Assembly: GCA_022826925.1 (NCBI GenBank)
Contig: JAJDTX010000150.1
Coordinates: 62,001 to 126,000, forward strand
Direction of reading: 5' to 3'
DNA from: Bryobacterales bacterium
GTDB taxonomy: Bacteria; Acidobacteriota; Terriglobia; Bryobacterales; UBA6623
Length of the DNA stretch: 64,000 bases
The notes under the pieces: model-generated
What the model was told of the DNA's origin: nothing
The model's input: only the letters and a program-made list of their open reading frames with translations
The model's database searches: none
Position numbers and translations under genes: made by a program
In this document: piece after piece, positions 28,632 to 37,767 of the stretch
Position numbering within the stretch: position 1 is the stretch's first letter
Layout of the letters: each line of letters begins with the position of its first letter

Positions 28632-28868
28632 ATGCAACGCATCCTTGCCCTTTTCGCGATCGCCGTCTTTGCGGCCCTGCACCAAGATTTCTGGCTGTGG
28701 GACGACGCCGGGCTGGTCTTCGGGTTCCTGCCGTCCGGTCTGGCCTATCACGCGGCGTACTCGGTGGCCACTGCCGGAGTGTGGCTGTTGGTCGTGCGCT
28801 ACGCCTGGCCCGCAGGGCTGGATGAGGCCGGCGATTCTCGACAGGGGACCGGGGAACGGGCGCAGTGA
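28632..28868 (+). CDS. DUF3311-type small membrane protein
   Basis: A 78-residue protein with two hydrophobic segments (ILALFAIAVFAALH, and YHAAYSVATAGVWLLVVRYAW) joined by a loop with GFLPSG. This is the layout of DUF3311 proteins, small subunits encoded immediately before sodium:solute symporters. Its stop overlaps the symporter start by 4 bp, which supports a two-component transporter. A TTG at 28620 could add four residues; ATG 28632 is chosen. Role in folding or activity of the symporter is inferred. Confidence 0.7.
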   Translation: MQRILALFAIAVFAALHQDFWLWDDAGLVFGFLPSGLAYHAAYSVATAGVWLLVVRYAWPAGLDEAGDSRQGTGERAQ

Positions 28869-30397
28869 CGCAATTCGGCATTATCTGCGCCTATCTCTGC
28901 GTCCTGATCGGCCTCGGCTTTCTGAGCAACCGCTCGTTCCGGGGAACGGCCCAGGACTTCTTCCTGGCAAGCCGCACCATCGGCCCGACCCTGCTGCTGC
29001 TCTCCGTCTTCGGCACGGCCATGACGGCCTTTTCGCTCGTGGGCAGCACCGGCGAGGCCTATCGCAGCGGCATCGGAGTGTACGGGCTGATGGCGTCTTC
29101 ATCCGGCATCGTCCATACGGCCGTGTTCTACTTCGCGGGCCTGCGGCTGTGGTCCTTCGGCGCCCGCCACGGCTATATGACCCAGATCCAGTTCTTTCGC
29201 GACAGGTTCGAAAGCCGCGCGCTCGGGCTGCTGCTGTTCCCTGTCTTGGTCGGCTTGGTCATCCCGTACGTGCTGATCGGACTGCTCGGCGCCGGGAGCC
29301 TGGTGCAAGCGCTGACGCCGGGCGCATTCCCGCAGCTGTTCGCATCCACCGGGGGGGCCGTGCCGCCATGGCTGACCGGGCTGGGGATCGCGGGCGTGGT
29401 GCTGTTGTACGTGTTCGTCGGAGGGCTGCGCGGGGCTGCTTGGGCCAACGCGCTCCAAGCGGGTGTGTTCATCGTGACCGGGATCGCAACGTTTGTTGTG
29501 ATCGCGCCCAAGCTGGGCGGGGTTGCAGCTGCGACCGAGGCTGTGCTGGCAGTTCATCCCGACAAGCTCACCCGGACAGAGAACTTCGGACAGCTGCACT
29601 TCTTCAGCTACTGCTTCATACCGCTGTCGATCGGGATGTTCCCCCACGTCTACCAGCACTGGCTGACAGCAAAGTCGGCCAAGTCGTTCAAGCCCCTGCT
29701 GGTGCTGCACCCGGTCTGCACGATGCTGGTCTGGCTGCCGTGCGTCCTGATCGGCGTCTGGGCCACGGCGGCGGTGCTACCCGACGGCAGCTCGGTCATC
29801 GCTCCGGACTCGCCCGTCAACAGCGAGCTGGGCGCCATGGTGGGCGCTCTCACCACCCCGGTTCTGGGCGGCCTGCTCGGAGCGGGCATCCTGGCGGCCG
29901 TGATGTCCTCGCTCGACTCGCAGTTCCTTGCGATCGGCTCGATGGTCACGAACGATATCGCGGTCGACCTGCTCGGCAAGGGACGCCTCGACGACCGCGC
30001 CAAGGTCCGGCTGGGCCGATTGGTCGTGATCGGCATCGCCGCGGCAGCGTACTTGTGTTCTCTGGCCGAGCCGCGCAGCGTCTTCACGCTCGGCGTCTGG
30101 TGCTTCAGCGGTTACTCGGCCCTGTTCCCGGTGGCGGTGGCCGCGATCTACTGGCGCCGGGCCACAGCCGCCGGAGCAATAGCGGCGGTGCTCGCAACAG
30201 TCGCCGTCGGCTGGGCATTCTTCCACGCCGGCGGCTACGGCGGCGATCCCGGGTACCTCTTCATGGGCATGCTGCCGGTTGTGCCGATGGTGGCGGCCTC
30301 GACAGTTGCGCTGGTGGGAGTCTCCCTTGCGACGGCCCCGCCGTCGGAGAGAACGCTGGCCAAGTTCTTCCGCTCGCCGGAGTCCCGCCAAGCCTAA
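28865..30397 (+). CDS. Sodium:solute symporter (SSS family)
   Basis: Inner-membrane transporter of 510 residues with about 13 hydrophobic segments, importing an organic solute with sodium. Family blocks include DFFLASRTIGPTLLLLSVFGTAMTAFS, GGLRGAAWANALQAGVFI and ILAAVMSSLDSQFLAIGSMVTNDI. The subgroup encoded with DUF3311 partners often carries monocarboxylates, pantothenate-like acids or sugars; the solute cannot be fixed. Start GTG 28865 overlaps the DUF3311 stop. It follows the DUF1501 gene closely and may take up what the PSD1/DUF1501 pair releases. A 912-residue frame overlapping it is a high-GC shadow. Confidence 0.87.
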   Translation: MTQFGIICAYLCVLIGLGFLSNRSFRGTAQDFFLASRTIGPTLLLLSVFGTAMTAFSLVGSTGEAYRSGIGVYGLMASSSGIVHTAVFYFAGLRLWSFGARHGYMTQIQFFRDRFESRALGLLLFPVLVGLVIPYVLIGLLGAGSLVQALTPGAFPQLFASTGGAVPPWLTGLGIAGVVLLYVFVGGLRGAAWANALQAGVFIVTGIATFVVIAPKLGGVAAATEAVLAVHPDKLTRTENFGQLHFFSYCFIPLSIGMFPHVYQHWLTAKSAKSFKPLLVLHPVCTMLVWLPCVLIGVWATAAVLPDGSSVIAPDSPVNSELGAMVGALTTPVLGGLLGAGILAAVMSSLDSQFLAIGSMVTNDIAVDLLGKGRLDDRAKVRLGRLVVIGIAAAAYLCSLAEPRSVFTLGVWCFSGYSALFPVAVAAIYWRRATAAGAIAAVLATVAVGWAFFHAGGYGGDPGYLFMGMLPVVPMVAASTVALVGVSLATAPPSERTLAKFFRSPESRQA

Positions 30398-30511
30398 GGC
30401 GCGCCGCGCCGGTGCGGCTGAGGCCGGAAGAAGCCTTGCGAGCCAAGCGGGCTAGACTGGACTGCAAGCGCCGGTCGGGTCCGGCGTCTGCGCCACCGGG
30501 CTCTGATTGCC

Positions 30512-31771
30512 GTGAGGATCACCTACATCACTGCCGGCGCGGCCGGCACGATCTGCGGCAACTGCTTGCGGGACAACGCTCTCGCCGCGGCCCTGCAGAA
30601 GGTTGGCCACGATGTCGTGCTGCTGCCAGCCTACACGCCACTGCTGACCGACGAAGAAGATGTCAGCGAGCCGCGCGTGGTGTTGAGCGGGGTCAACCTC
30701 TACCTCCAGAGCAAGCTGAAGCTGGCCCGCTCGATCGGCCTGCTCGACCCTCTCCTCGACCACCCCCGCCTGCTGCGGTGGGCATCGAGTTTCGCAGTGG
30801 AGACGAATCCCGCACAGCTGGGAGAAATGACGCGGGACACGTTCCTAGGCGATCAGGGGCCGTACCGACGGGAAATCCGCAAGCTCCTTGGGGTGCTGCG
30901 GGACTTGCAGCCCGACGTCATCCACTTGACCAACTCCATGCTGGCCTCGGTGGTGGCTCCAATCAAGCGCCATCTGGGCGTGCCCGTCGTTTGCTCCCTG
31001 CAAGGAGAGGCCGACTTTCTGGCGGGCTTGCCGGAGCCGAGCCGGAGCGAATGCTACAACCTGCTGCGCGAACACGCGGCCCAAGTGGACAGCTGGATCG
31101 CCCCATGCCGCGACCAGATCGAAGCCATGCGCGCCGCTCTCGGCGTGTCAGCCGAACAGTTCGAGACCATCCTGCCGGGCATTTCGACGGACGGCTTCCG
31201 GCGGGCACGAGCCCGCGGGGAGAATCGCTTCGTCATCGGCTTCCTCGCCCGCATTTCCGAAGAGAAGGGGCTGAGCGTGCTGGCCCGCGCCGTCGACCGC
31301 TTGCGCAAGCGGCATCCCGAACGGACAATCGAGCTTCGCGTAGCGGGCTGGCGAGCCGGCACCAAGCAAGCCTACATCGATGAACTGCGCGGGCGGTACG
31401 GCTTCGACGACCTTGGGTACTTGGAGCGCGATGAGAAGATCGCGTTCCTAGAGGGACTGGACGCGTTTTCCGTGCCGACGACCTACAGGGCGTCGAAGGG
31501 CCTCTACGTCTTGGAGGCCCTTGCGGCCGGGGTCCCCGTCGTGCAACCGCGCATCGGCGTGTTTCCGGAATTGCTCGACATGACAGGCGGCGGGCTGTCC
31601 TGCGCGCCGGATGACAGCGAGGATCTAGCCGCCAAGCTGGAAACACTGATGACGGACGCCGCGTCCGCGAGGCAATTGGGGCATATGGGCCGCGACAAGC
31701 TGCACGCCCACGGCACGGCAGAGCGCATGGCGGGACAAACCCTGGCGGTATACGAGCAGCTGCTGGGCTGA
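30512..31771 (+). CDS. Family 4 glycosyltransferase
   Basis: Cytosolic GT-B enzyme of 419 residues that transfers a sugar from an activated donor. The N-terminal acceptor half begins RITYITAGAAGTICGNC and DALAAAL-type helix; the donor half has RFVIGFLARISEEKGLSVLARAV, and the C-terminal EALAAGVPVVQPRIGVFPEL with the EX7E-type Glu pattern. Start is GTG 30512. Acceptor and donor are unknown; with no polysaccharide cluster around it, cell-envelope or glycogen/trehalose-type roles are both possible. Confidence 0.83.
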   Translation: MRITYITAGAAGTICGNCLRDNALAAALQKVGHDVVLLPAYTPLLTDEEDVSEPRVVLSGVNLYLQSKLKLARSIGLLDPLLDHPRLLRWASSFAVETNPAQLGEMTRDTFLGDQGPYRREIRKLLGVLRDLQPDVIHLTNSMLASVVAPIKRHLGVPVVCSLQGEADFLAGLPEPSRSECYNLLREHAAQVDSWIAPCRDQIEAMRAALGVSAEQFETILPGISTDGFRRARARGENRFVIGFLARISEEKGLSVLARAVDRLRKRHPERTIELRVAGWRAGTKQAYIDELRGRYGFDDLGYLERDEKIAFLEGLDAFSVPTTYRASKGLYVLEALAAGVPVVQPRIGVFPELLDMTGGGLSCAPDDSEDLAAKLETLMTDAASARQLGHMGRDKLHAHGTAERMAGQTLAVYEQLLG

Positions 31772-31777
31772 GGCGGC

Positions 31778-32467
31778 CTAGAACAGCGCCGTCAGATCGG
31801 CAAAGCGCTCCACCGTGCGGAAGCGCTCGTGGGACTCCGGCACGGCCTGGATCTCGAGCGACCAGGTGCTCGGATTCGGCACCAACACCGCTCCCAGCCC
31901 GGCTTCGAGGGCCGGATTGATATCGGACTTGGGGCTGTTGCCGATCATCCACGTGGTCGCCGGATCAGCGCCGATCTGGCTGACCAGGGTCCGATAGCAC
32001 TCGACATCCTTCTCGGGCACAGTCGCGACGGGCTTGAAGAAACCCGCAAGGCCCGATCGTTCCAGCTTGGCGTGCTGCTCTTCAGGGTCTCCCTTGGTCA
32101 GCAAGGCCAGACGGTACCGCTGGCGAAGTTCCGCGAGTGTCTTGACCACGCCGGGCAGCAGTTCGATCTCGCCGCCGGTGATCCTGTCTGTCATTCCGAC
32201 GATTCGGCGGCGCTGCTCTTCGGTGGCCGGTCGGCCTCGCAGCGTTTCGAAGCACTCCACCAAGTTGCGGGCGAAGTTCTTCGTGCCGTAGCCGTGGAGC
32301 TTGATGTTGCGGCTCTCGATCTCATCGAGCCGCTGACGCACCGCGACCGGGGAGAGGCGCGGGTGGTCCATGTAGCGAATGAACTCCGAGATCGCGTGCT
32401 CGAAGTAGATGTTGTTCTCCCACAGGGTGTCGTCGGCGTCGCAGATGAGCCAGGGAACGCTCGCCAT
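31778..32467 (-). CDS. HAD-family hydrolase (phosphatase-like)
   Basis: A 229-residue haloacid-dehalogenase superfamily protein. Motif I CDADDTLW has nucleophile Asp10 and Asp12; motif II is LALLTKGD; motif III and IV are represented by Lys near 144 and WMIGNSPKSDINPALEAG. A helical cap lies between motifs I and II. It is likely a small-molecule phosphatase (phosphoglycolate-like). ATG 32467 gives a normal HAD length; the frame continues open far upstream without meaning. It converges on the glycosyltransferase gene with a 6-bp gap. Confidence 0.83.
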   Translation of the reverse strand: MASVPWLICDADDTLWENNIYFEHAISEFIRYMDHPRLSPVAVRQRLDEIESRNIKLHGYGTKNFARNLVECFETLRGRPATEEQRRRIVGMTDRITGGEIELLPGVVKTLAELRQRYRLALLTKGDPEEQHAKLERSGLAGFFKPVATVPEKDVECYRTLVSQIGADPATTWMIGNSPKSDINPALEAGLGAVLVPNPSTWSLEIQAVPESHERFRTVERFADLTALF

Positions 32468-32616
32468 CGAACCAGTATCCAACATGCGTCGGATCGGCCG
32501 GCACGGGTGGCTCGCAGCGCCGAGGACAGCGCGGGCCGCAAGCTCGGGGGCAGGGCGAGACCTGGCGTGATTGCGCGCGGCGCGGCGTCGTGTCAAGGCC
32601 GCGATCCGGGTCGGGG

Positions 32617-33156
32617 CTAGTAGAACAGGTACTTGCGCCAGTTCTCTTGGTGGTTGCCCATCTGCCGCATGAGGCTGCGGCTGGTGTGCAAGTTGAACGG
32701 CTTCGGCTGCCGCTGCAGCCTCATCTGCGCCTCGACCGGCAAGCGGTCCCCCTTGCGGTTGTTGCAGCGCAAGCAACAGGCGACCAAGTTCTCCCACGTG
32801 TTGTTGCCCCCGCGCGACCGCGGGACCACGTGATCCAACGTAAGGTCGCCCGCGCCGAACTGCTTGTTGCAGTACTGGCAGGTGTACTGGTCTCGGATCA
32901 AGATGTTCTTGCGCGAGATCGCGCGCATCTGGCGGGGGATGCGGCGGTACTCCAACAGGCGGATCACGGAGGGTACGGCCAGGCTCTGGGACGGAGAATG
33001 CACGCGGCCCTCGCCAGCTTCCTCCGTCGACGCCATCCCCTTGACTAGCAGGATCAGGGCGCGCCGCACAGCGCAGACGTGGATCGGCTCGTAGCTGGCG
33101 TTCAAGACCAGCACGGGGCGTCGCAGAGCGTTGACTCTGAAGGACTCGTGCGTCAC
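32617..33156 (-). CDS. HNH endonuclease-family protein
   Basis: A 179-residue nuclease-fold protein. The N-terminal part (RRPVLVLNASYEPIHVCAVRRALILLVKG) is the conserved leader of a widespread bacterial HNH family. The HNH motif is CQYCNKQF, then LTLDHVVPRSRGG, NTWENLVACCLRCNNRKG, giving two zinc-binding CxxC pairs and the catalytic His. GTG 33156 follows a G-rich Shine-Dalgarno (AGGGGGTG); the longer frame to 33264 is not needed. These stand-alone genes are usually chromosomal and of unknown physiological role, possibly DNA repair. Confidence 0.85.
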   Translation of the reverse strand: MTHESFRVNALRRPVLVLNASYEPIHVCAVRRALILLVKGMASTEEAGEGRVHSPSQSLAVPSVIRLLEYRRIPRQMRAISRKNILIRDQYTCQYCNKQFGAGDLTLDHVVPRSRGGNNTWENLVACCLRCNNRKGDRLPVEAQMRLQRQPKPFNLHTSRSLMRQMGNHQENWRKYLFY

Positions 33157-33317
33157 CCCACACCCCCTGGCCGATCGGTTCGCGCTAGCAACCGATGCAG
33201 GCCGCCGCCGGGCACCCCCGCGGGCCCGGGCGCAACGGGGCACGGTGCGGCGTGCACGCCGCATCCGCGCCGCCTGTGCGGCCAGATTGATCGATTAGCC
33301 CTTGGACTGGAGAAATC

Positions 33318-33686
33318 TCACCTCTCGCCGGATGACCCGATTTCGCTCTCAACCTCTTGCTGGCAATCTCGGCAATAGCGGGTCCAAGGCACGGCTTCGA
33401 GCCGCTTGAGGCTGACTGTCCGCCCGCATTCTTCACAAATACCAAATTCTCCGGTGTCAAGTCGGACTAGGGCGTCTTTAACCAATATCAGTTGCTCGCG
33501 CAAGCTGTATCCTTGAGCGCTGAGGAAGTCCCGGTTCGATGCCGCTGCCGCTTCCTCGCCTTCGTCGCCGCCGACCGTCTCGCCTATGGCACGGCTCGCG
33601 TCCGCGGTCTTGGCCAGCGTCGCGGTGAGTTGCTCGTGTTTCAACTCGAGAACTTTCCGAAGTCCTGCAAGTCGCTTGGGGTGCAT
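33318..33686 (-). CDS. DksA/TraR-family zinc-finger protein
   Basis: A 122-residue protein predicted to bind RNA polymerase through its secondary channel. The N-terminal half is a helical coiled-coil region rich in Leu, Glu and Lys. The C-terminal zinc finger has Cys84, Cys87, Cys105 and Cys108 (ICEECG, YCRDC). The coiled-coil tip lacks an obvious DksA-type Asp-Asp pair in the expected place, so it may be a TraR/YbiI-like variant. ATG 33686 is chosen for family length. A strong promoter lies upstream at 33751-33779. Confidence 0.83.
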   Translation of the reverse strand: MHPKRLAGLRKVLELKHEQLTATLAKTADASRAIGETVGGDEGEEAAAASNRDFLSAQGYSLREQLILVKDALVRLDTGEFGICEECGRTVSLKRLEAVPWTRYCRDCQQEVESEIGSSGER

Positions 33687-33750
33687 GATCGCTGGGACTT
33701 GGTCGCAGCGGCCGGACAGTCGGCCGCTTGCGAGCGCTGTCGGTTCCGTA

Positions 33751-33779
33751 ATTCTATTGGCGCCCCGATACGCTGTCAA
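33751..33779 (-). promoter_or_regulatory. Sigma-70-type promoter of the DksA/TraR-like gene
   Basis: On the minus strand a consensus TTGACA (33774-33779) is 17 bp from TAGAAT (33751-33756), with an expected start near 33744 and a leader of about 58 nt. It lies in the divergent gap with leuC. Confidence 0.65.
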
Positions 33780-33852
33780 GATGTCCCGCGCGCCCATCCA
33801 AGACGCCCCGGAGCCGGCGGCGCCCGCCCCCGCCTGGGCTAGACTAGAGCTT

Positions 33853-35241
33853 GTGAGAAAGCCGCGCACCCTATACGAAAAGGTCTGGGATTCCCACGTC
33901 GTCACCCACGAGCCGGGAGCGCCAGCCGTGCTCTACATCGACCTGCACCTCGTGCACGAGGTGACCTCGCCGCAGGCCTTCCAGGGCCTGCGCGACCGAG
34001 GAATCAAGGTCCGCCGCCCCGATCGCACGCAGGCGACGATGGACCACAGCATCCCCACGCAGAACCAAGCCCTGCCGATCGTGGATCCGATCGCGGCCAA
34101 GCAGGTGCAGCAGCTGCGCATCAACTGCCGCGAATTCGACATCCCGCTAGCCGACCTCGGGGACGAGTCGCAGGGGATCGTCCACGTGATCGGGCCGGAA
34201 CTGGGCCTGACCCGGCCGGGCATCACGGTGGTCTGCGGGGACAGCCATACTTCCACCCACGGCGCGTTCGGCGCTCTCGCCTTCGGCATCGGCACCACGG
34301 AGGTCGAGCATGTGCTCGCCACGCAGTGCTTGCTGCAGCGCCGCTCCAAGACTTGCGAAGTGCGCTTCGCCGGACGCGTCGCGGACGGTGTCGTGGCCAA
34401 GGACCTCATTCTGGCGCTGATTGCGGAGATCGGCATCGGCGGGGGTACCGGCCAGGTGCTGGAATACACCGGCGAGGCGATCCGCTCGCTCTCGATGGAA
34501 GGCCGCATGACGGTGTGCAACATGTCGATCGAGGGCGGCGCCCGGGCCGGCATGGTCGCCCCGGACGATACGACGTACGAGTTTCTTGCCGACAAGCCGA
34601 CCGTCCCCAAGGGGGCCGAGTGGGACGCCGCAGTGGCGCGCTGGCGGAGCCTTCCCTCGGACGAGGGGGCCGTCTACGACCGCACCGTCGAGATCGACGC
34701 CGCCGGCCTCGAGCCGATGATCACGTGGGGCACCAATCCCGGGATGGGGGTGCGCGTGAGCCAGCCGGTGCCCGAGCCGAACGGCAACCCGAGCGTCCGC
34801 AAGGCCCTCGACTATATGCGCTTGGAGCCGGGCAAGCCTCTGATCGGACAGCCCGTCGATGTCGTGTTCATCGGCAGCTGCACCAACTCGCGCATCACTG
34901 ATCTGCGCCAGGCCGCGAGCCTGCTGCAGGGGCGCAAGGTCGACCCGCGGGTCCGCATGATGGTCGTGCCCGGCTCGGAAAGGGTCCGAGCGCAGGCTGA
35001 AGCCGAGGGCCTTGCGGAGATCTTCCGCGCCGCCGGGGCGGACTGGCGCCAGGCCGGCTGCAGCATGTGCATCGCCATGAACGGCGACCAGCTCGACAGC
35101 GGCCAGTACTGCGTCTCGACCAGCAACCGCAATTTCGAAGGTCGGCAGGGCAAGGGCGGGCGGACTTTCCTAGCCAGCCCGCTGACCGCCGCCGCCGCGG
35201 CTGTCGAGGGCTCGGTTGCCGACCCCCGACGCTACCTCTAG
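33853..35241 (+). CDS. leuC: 3-isopropylmalate dehydratase large subunit
   Basis: Large subunit of isopropylmalate isomerase in leucine biosynthesis, carrying a [4Fe-4S] cluster in the cytosol, 462 residues. Typical blocks: [15 protein letters not shown] at the start, [33 protein letters not shown], cluster ligands in FIGSCTNSR and [12 protein letters not shown] 33853 is the natural start; the longer frame from 33586 runs back over the DksA-like gene. TAGACT at 33840-33845 stands only seven bases before the GTG. leuD follows after 18 bp. Confidence 0.95.
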   Translation: MRKPRTLYEKVWDSHVVTHEPGAPAVLYIDLHLVHEVTSPQAFQGLRDRGIKVRRPDRTQATMDHSIPTQNQALPIVDPIAAKQVQQLRINCREFDIPLADLGDESQGIVHVIGPELGLTRPGITVVCGDSHTSTHGAFGALAFGIGTTEVEHVLATQCLLQRRSKTCEVRFAGRVADGVVAKDLILALIAEIGIGGGTGQVLEYTGEAIRSLSMEGRMTVCNMSIEGGARAGMVAPDDTTYEFLADKPTVPKGAEWDAAVARWRSLPSDEGAVYDRTVEIDAAGLEPMITWGTNPGMGVRVSQPVPEPNGNPSVRKALDYMRLEPGKPLIGQPVDVVFIGSCTNSRITDLRQAASLLQGRKVDPRVRMMVVPGSERVRAQAEAEGLAEIFRAAGADWRQAGCSMCIAMNGDQLDSGQYCVSTSNRNFEGRQGKGGRTFLASPLTAAAAAVEGSVADPRRYL

Positions 35242-35259
35242 CACATCCGGAGAGAACCC

Positions 35260-35868
35260 ATGCAACCCGTCACCAGCTTCAGCGGCAAGGTCGTCCCGCT
35301 GCCGATCACCGACGTTGACACCGATCAGATCATCCCGGCTCGCTTCCTGAAAACTATCGAGAAGCTGGGGCTTGGCGAGAACCTGTTCAACGACTGGCGC
35401 TACCTGCCCGATGGAGGGCCCAATCCCGAGTTCGTGCTCAACCAGCCGCGAGCGGCCGGCGGCACGATCCTGCTAGCGGGCGACAACTTCGGCTGCGGCA
35501 GTTCCCGCGAGCATGCGCCCTGGGCCCTGCTGGGCTTCGGCTTTCGGGCGGTCATCAGCACGTCCTTCGCGGACATCTTCCGCAACAATTGCCTAAAGAA
35601 CGGCCTGCTTCCGGTCGCTGTCGACGTGGCCACGCTGGCCGAGCTCTTCGAGGCCGCCAGTTCCGACGAAGGGCTGGAGCTGACAGTGGATCTGGCCAGC
35701 CAAACACTGACCTTGCCCAGTGGCAGGGGCGTCTCGTTTCCCATCGACGATTTCTCGAAGCAGTGCCTGCTCGAAGGGGGCGACCAGCTGAGCTACATCC
35801 AGCAGCGCATGCCGGCGATCACCGCGTACGAGTCGCAGTCTGCCGAGGCGCTCAACACCCTGGCCTGA
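35260..35868 (+). CDS. leuD: 3-isopropylmalate dehydratase small subunit
   Basis: Small subunit of isopropylmalate isomerase, 202 residues, which completes the active site with LeuC. Family blocks: PLPITDVDTDQIIPARFLKT, ILLAGDNFGCGSSREHAPWAL and SFADIFRNNCLKNGLLPV. It lies 18 bp after leuC and is surely co-transcribed. leuA and leuB are not in the window. Confidence 0.95.
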   Translation: MQPVTSFSGKVVPLPITDVDTDQIIPARFLKTIEKLGLGENLFNDWRYLPDGGPNPEFVLNQPRAAGGTILLAGDNFGCGSSREHAPWALLGFGFRAVISTSFADIFRNNCLKNGLLPVAVDVATLAELFEAASSDEGLELTVDLASQTLTLPSGRGVSFPIDDFSKQCLLEGGDQLSYIQQRMPAITAYESQSAEALNTLA

Positions 35869-35878
35869 TGCGCCGGGC

Positions 35879-36658
35879 TCAGGCCCTGCGCCGCGCTGCG
35901 AACACTAGCCAGATCCCCGCGGCGCAGAGACCGAGCGCCACCAGCTGCGTGGTGCTCACCGTCCCGCCTACCAGCGCCGGCCGGGCACCATCGGCGCGAA
36001 AGGGCTCCACAACGAAGCGAAACGAGGAGTACAGGGCCAGGTAGGCGCCGAGGATCGCTCCGGTCGCGTGCGGCTGCAAGAAGCGCCACAACAGGAACGC
36101 GCCGATCAGCGCAGTGCCGAAAGCCTCGTAGAGCTGTGTCGGATGCAGCGACACGTGCAGCGGCACGCCCGTAAAATCGTGGGCGATCGGGTTGGTAAAC
36201 GTTACCGCCCACGCCACGTGGGTCTCCCGGCCCCAGCAGCAGCCGGCGGCGAAGCACCCCATCCGGCCGATGGCGTGCCCGAAAGCCAAGCCCGGCACCA
36301 TCAGGTCCGCCGTGGCAAGCCAGGGCAAGCCGTGCCTGCGGGTATACCAATACGCCACGCCGATGGCCGTTATCAGGCCGCCGTAGAACACCCCCCCTGA
36401 GCGCAAGGCGGACAGCGAGAACAGTCTGCCCCAGTCGGAGGCGTAGTAGCTCCAGCTGTTCGCGACCAGGAAGAGCTTGGCGCCGACGATCGCCGAAAGC
36501 AGCAGAACGATCCCGAGACTCGTGATGCGCTCGGGGTCGATCGAGGTCCGCTTCGCCAGCCGCGCGGATAGCGAAATGCCGGCCAAGAAGCCGGCGGCGA
36601 TCAGCAGGCCATATGTCGGCACCGAGAACGAGCCGATCTCGAGCAGCCTGGGAAACAT
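35879..36658 (-). CDS. lgt: Prolipoprotein diacylglyceryl transferase
   Basis: Inner-membrane enzyme that moves diacylglycerol from phosphatidylglycerol onto the lipobox Cys of prolipoproteins. The 259-residue protein has about seven membrane segments and the conserved HAIGRMGCFAAGCCWG, HPTQLYEA and YSSFRFVVEPFR segments. It follows lspA by 14 bp on the same strand, so the two steps of lipoprotein maturation are encoded together. Lipoproteins in this window include the sulfatases. Confidence 0.95.
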   Translation of the reverse strand: MFPRLLEIGSFSVPTYGLLIAAGFLAGISLSARLAKRTSIDPERITSLGIVLLLSAIVGAKLFLVANSWSYYASDWGRLFSLSALRSGGVFYGGLITAIGVAYWYTRRHGLPWLATADLMVPGLAFGHAIGRMGCFAAGCCWGRETHVAWAVTFTNPIAHDFTGVPLHVSLHPTQLYEAFGTALIGAFLLWRFLQPHATGAILGAYLALYSSFRFVVEPFRADGARPALVGGTVSTTQLVALGLCAAGIWLVFAARRRA

Positions 36659-36672
36659 GGTCAGCAGCTGGC

Positions 36673-37218
36673 CTAGCCTTCGGCGGCGGACTCGCGACCC
36701 GGCCTGCGGAAAGAGTCCAGCAGCAGCAGCCCGACTCCGACCGTGATCGCCGAATCGGCCACGTTAAACGCCGGCCAGTGGTAGGTCCCGACGAAGAAGT
36801 CCAAGAAGTCGGTCACATAGCCTTGCCACCAGCGCTCGTACAGGTTGCCGGCCGCTCCGGCCAGAATCAAAGGAAAGGCGCAGCGGTTCATGCCCGAAGC
36901 CTGGCCCGTCTGCCGGAACAGCGCCAAGACTACAACGACCCCTGCCAGCGCCAAGGCCGGAAGAGCCCAGTCGCGGAACCAAGCCGGCGCGTCCGCGAAC
37001 AGGCCGAATGCGATTCCCACGTTGCGCACATGCACGAGGTTGAAGAAGCCGTCCAATATCGGCACGGACTCCCCGTGCGCCAACGCCTCCGCTACCAAGG
37101 CCTTGGTATACAGGTCCAGGCCCAAGATCGCGCAACCGAGGGCAGCGAGCGCCGAGTTGGAACCGGCCAGCGCGGCGCAGCAGCGGCCACTCCGCCCCGC
37201 GGCAGCAGACCCGTCCAT
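36673..37218 (-). CDS. lspA: Signal peptidase II (lipoprotein signal peptidase)
   Basis: Inner-membrane aspartic protease that cleaves prolipoprotein signal peptides after Lgt acts. The 181-residue protein has four membrane segments, RNVGIAFGLF, GAAGNLYERW, and the two catalytic Asp in YVTDFLDFF and FNVADSAI. It is the upstream gene of the lspA-lgt pair. The N-terminus, MDGSAAAGRSGRCCAAL, is slightly longer than usual. Confidence 0.93.
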   Translation of the reverse strand: MDGSAAAGRSGRCCAALAGSNSALAALGCAILGLDLYTKALVAEALAHGESVPILDGFFNLVHVRNVGIAFGLFADAPAWFRDWALPALALAGVVVVLALFRQTGQASGMNRCAFPLILAGAAGNLYERWWQGYVTDFLDFFVGTYHWPAFNVADSAITVGVGLLLLDSFRRPGRESAAEG

Positions 37219-37377
37219 TGGACCTACGCTCGCGCCTCCACCAGTTCAGTCTACATGACCCGCCCCGCGCCATCGCATCGCCTTGGGGGCGGCCCCCCTG
37301 CCAGCCCTCGGCACCCGGCCAATCGCGGGCTCGAGCGCGGCTTCCGCCGTGCTACCATGAGCGCAGGATCTGGCGCA

Positions 37378-37710
37378 ATGTCCGCATTGGCCCAGAAGTC
37401 GTGCGTCCCCTGCACCGGCGGCGTGCCGCCTGTCGAAGGCGAGGAGCTGGCTCGGCTCAGCGCCGAGGTCGCGGACTGGAGCGTGATTGACGGGCACCAC
37501 TTGGAGCGCGAGTTCGGCTTTCCCAATTTCCAGCAGGCCCTGGACTTTACCAACGCCATCGGGGAGGTGGCGGAGAGCGAGGGGCACCACCCCGACATCT
37601 TTCTCACTTGGGGCAAAGTCGGGGTCAAGATCTGGACCCACAAGATCGACGGCCTGACCGAATCAGATTTCGTGCTGGCGGCGAAGATCGACAGCTTGCG
37701 AGACTCGTAA
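37378..37710 (+). CDS. phhB: Pterin-4a-carbinolamine dehydratase
   Basis: Cytosolic enzyme that recycles 4a-hydroxytetrahydropterin, 110 residues. The signature EGHHPDIFLTWGKVGVKIWTH followed by Asp in GLTESD contains the catalytic His residues, and the N-terminus CVPCTGGVPP is family-typical. No aromatic amino-acid hydroxylase is near, so it may serve molybdopterin or folate chemistry. ATG 37378 has AGGA upstream; ATG 37357 is an alternative. The long frame from 36613 runs back over lgt-lspA and is not coding. Confidence 0.88.
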   Translation: MSALAQKSCVPCTGGVPPVEGEELARLSAEVADWSVIDGHHLEREFGFPNFQQALDFTNAIGEVAESEGHHPDIFLTWGKVGVKIWTHKIDGLTESDFVLAAKIDSLRDS

Positions 37711-37767
37711 GGGCGCTCGGGCGGCGGCACCGCCAGCGACATGTTCATGAGGCAGAGGACGGACATC

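Noticed and set aside
28645-31383. A 912-codon open frame overlapping the symporter and glycosyltransferase
   Set aside because: It is in a different frame from two well-recognised genes, is extremely rich in Arg, Gly, Pro and Ala, and has no domain; it is a high-GC shadow.
33157-33317. Possible extra coding between the HNH and DksA-like genes
   Set aside because: Only short frames with no start signals; treated as plain intergenic sequence.
36613-37356. N-terminal extension of the pterin dehydratase frame
   Set aside because: It runs antisense over lspA and lgt and does not resemble any protein; the enzyme is complete from 37378.
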